Source: DATKIY01 sp035543875
GTDB lineage: Bacteria > Actinomycetota > Actinomycetes > JAHEKZ01
Reading direction: 5' to 3'
Assembly: GCA_035543875.1 (NCBI GenBank)
Contig: DATKIY010000134.1
Location: 1 to 15,820 of the forward strand
Length of the DNA stretch: 15,820 nucleotides
The notes under the pieces are model-generated. The model made no database searches and was not told the DNA's origin. It was given only the letters and a program-made list of their open reading frames with translations. The position numbers were made by a program, and so were the translations under genes. Positions 14,389 to 15,820 of the stretch are shown one piece after another; within the stretch, counting starts at the first letter, position 1, and each line of letters opens with the position of its first letter.

Positions 14389-15399
14389 ATGTCTAACCAG
14401 CGCCCTCGTGTGTTCTCCGGCATGCAGCCAACCGCCGACTCCCTTCATCTGGGCAACTACCTCGGCGCGCTTCAGCACTGGGTTGCGCTTCAGCAGGACC
14501 ACGACTGTGTCTTCTGCGTGGTCGACCTTCACAGCATCACGATGGAATTCGACCCCGTGGCGTTGCGGCGTCGAACTCACCTAACCGCGGCTCAGTACCT
14601 GGCGGCCGGCGTCGATCCCGAACGCAGCATTCTGTTCGTCCAAAGCCATGCGCCCCAACATGCTCAACTCCAGTGGGTTCTGGGTTGCCTTACGGCGTAT
14701 GGCGAAGCCAATCGAATGACGCAGTTCAAAGACAAGGCCGCGCGACAGCAACTTGATCGAGCGACCGTGGGATTGTTCACCTACCCGATCTTGCAGGCCG
14801 CGGACATCTTGCTCTACCACGCGGATCAGGTCCCCGTTGGTGAAGACCAGCGTCAGCACATTGAGCTGACGCGAGACCTTGCGCAGCGTTTCAACGCGAC
14901 GTTTGGGGAGACGCTGACTGTTCCTGCCCCGATGATCGTAAAGTCGACGGCGAAGATTCTTGATCTGCAGACACCCGACAAACAGATGAGTAAGAGCCTT
15001 GGCGGTGCCGGATGTCTCTTTCTGCTCGACGACCTCAAAATCAACATTAAGAAGATTCGCTCGGCCGTCACGGACAGCGGTCGCGAAGTTTTGTTTGACC
15101 CGGTGGACAAGCCTGGGGTCTCAAACCTGCTTACTATTTTGGCGACACTTACCGGAAGCACCCCAGAGCAGGTGGCCAGCGGTTATGAGGGCAAGGGATA
15201 CGGAGATCTAAAGAGTGACGTCGCAGACGCGTTTGCTGCTTTCGCCGACCCCTTCCAACGACGGGTTGGCGAGTTCATCGACGCGCCCGATCAGCTCGAT
15301 AAGGTGCTGGCCGACGGCGCCGACCGCGCACAAACGATCGCGAGAAAAACACTAGCTACGGTCTATGACCGAGTGGGCTTTCTGCCCGCACGGGGCTGA
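14389..15399 (+). CDS. trpS: Tryptophanyl-tRNA synthetase
   Basis: Class I aminoacyl-tRNA synthetase that charges tRNA-Trp with tryptophan using ATP. The 336-residue length is normal for bacterial TrpS. The HIGH-type motif is in SGMQPTADSLHLGNYLGALQ (10-29), followed by DLHSITM (46-52), VGLFTYPILQAADILLY (127-143), VPVGEDQRQHIELTRDLAQR (148-167) and the KMSKS-type loop DKQMSKSLGG (197-206), where Q precedes MSKS in place of the usual K. ATG at 14389 is preferred over the ATG at 14380 because GAAAGA (14374-14379) is then 9 nt away rather than adjacent. It begins 13 nt after the CNNM gene and is probably co-transcribed with it. The next gene begins 7 nt after the stop. Confidence 0.96.
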   Translation: MSNQRPRVFSGMQPTADSLHLGNYLGALQHWVALQQDHDCVFCVVDLHSITMEFDPVALRRRTHLTAAQYLAAGVDPERSILFVQSHAPQHAQLQWVLGCLTAYGEANRMTQFKDKAARQQLDRATVGLFTYPILQAADILLYHADQVPVGEDQRQHIELTRDLAQRFNATFGETLTVPAPMIVKSTAKILDLQTPDKQMSKSLGGAGCLFLLDDLKINIKKIRSAVTDSGREVLFDPVDKPGVSNLLTILATLTGSTPEQVASGYEGKGYGDLKSDVADAFAAFADPFQRRVGEFIDAPDQLDKVLADGADRAQTIARKTLATVYDRVGFLPARG

Positions 15400-15406
15400 C
15401 CTGTCA

Positions 15407-15820
15407 GTGCCAGTGGACCCGCTCGTCCGCACTATCGGAGTTGCTATTCCGATACCGGAACCCTGGGGGGACGTTCTCCAGGAGCGCCGCGCGGACTACG
15501 GAGATGGCCAGGCGTGGACGATCCCCACCCACGTGACGTTGTTGCCGCCGACGCAGATTTCGCAGGCGCGGCTCAGTGCCGTCGACGATCACCTCAGATC
15601 TGTTTCTCAGTCTGAGACAGCGTTTGAAATCGAGCTTGGCGGCGCTCAGACCTTTCGACCGACAACGCCAACGGTGTTTCTCAGCCTGTCGACCGGCGGC
15701 GACGATTGTTCGCGCCTGGAAACGCAGATCCGTACTGGTCCGCTTCGTCGTCGGTTGCTCTTCCCCTATCAGCCGCACGTCACACTCGCTTTTGATGTTC
15801 CTGACGAGACATTGGATCGA
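15407..15820 (+). CDS. 2'-5' RNA ligase family protein (2H phosphoesterase), 5' part
   Basis: The first 138 codons of a 2H phosphoesterase; the gene continues past the right edge. Two H-x-T motifs that define the family are present at the expected spacing: PTHVTLLPP (40-48) and YQPHVTLAFDVPDE (121-134). Between them are GGAQTFRPTTPTVFL (78-92) and a C-terminal half rich in arginine (PLRRRLLFP). Family members hydrolyse cyclic phosphates or act on 2'-5' linked RNA; the substrate here is unknown. The start is GTG at 15407 or, in the same frame, GTG at 15413; GGGG at 15392-15395 is the only SD-like sequence. Its 7-nt distance from trpS implies co-transcription. Confidence 0.88.
   Translation, partial: MPVDPLVRTIGVAIPIPEPWGDVLQERRADYGDGQAWTIPTHVTLLPPTQISQARLSAVDDHLRSVSQSETAFEIELGGAQTFRPTTPTVFLSLSTGGDDCSRLETQIRTGPLRRRLLFPYQPHVTLAFDVPDETLDR

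Overview
The window is a stretch of core metabolism from an actinobacterium (Actinomycetota) of moderately high GC. The evidence is the protein families (DUF222/13E12, DUF6350, DUF3017, a Rv0577-like double-VOC protein), the frequent GTG starts with purine-rich Shine-Dalgarno sites (10 of 16 genes), and -10 boxes of the TAnnnT type. The sequence does not support a genus-level call.

Layout. Positions 1-506 (minus strand) hold the 5' part of a DUF222 gene that appears to carry a one-base frameshift. It runs off the left edge. Positions 507-848 are a divergent regulatory region with a near-perfect sigma-A-type promoter facing left, a weaker one facing right and a small dyad between them. Everything after that is on the plus strand: a two-domain VOC protein; sucC-sucD (succinyl-CoA ligase); a DUF6350 membrane protein; purN-purH (two late purine steps that use 10-formyl-THF); an agmatine-deiminase-family enzyme; a DUF606-type DMT membrane protein; folD (makes 10-formyl-THF); a DUF3017 membrane protein; a rho-independent terminator; mdh; another hairpin terminator; icd; a CNNM/CBS (CorC-HlyC) membrane protein preceded by a tiny ORF; trpS; and the first 138 codons of a 2'-5' RNA ligase-family protein that runs off the right edge.

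How the genes work together. SucCD, malate dehydrogenase and NADP-dependent isocitrate dehydrogenase are three TCA-cycle steps. PurN and PurH consume 10-formyl-tetrahydrofolate and FolD supplies it, so purine and one-carbon genes flank the agmatine-deiminase/DMT pair. Several junctions are tightly coupled: sucC/sucD (10 nt gap, with the SD overlapping the sucC stop), purN/purH (GTGA overlap), agmatine deiminase/DMT (23 nt overlap), DMT/folD (GTGA overlap) and folD/DUF3017 (5 nt gap). The run from purN to DUF3017 is probably one long transcription unit that ends at the hairpin near 10594-10620.

I found no tRNA, rRNA, insertion sequence, CRISPR array or attachment site. Most of the window is conventional. 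The unusual points are the frameshifted DUF222 gene with its very strong promoter and roughly 185-nt leader, the putative leaderless 11-codon ORF whose stop overlaps the CNNM start, the hairpin in the mdh leader, and the LDH-like type of malate dehydrogenase.
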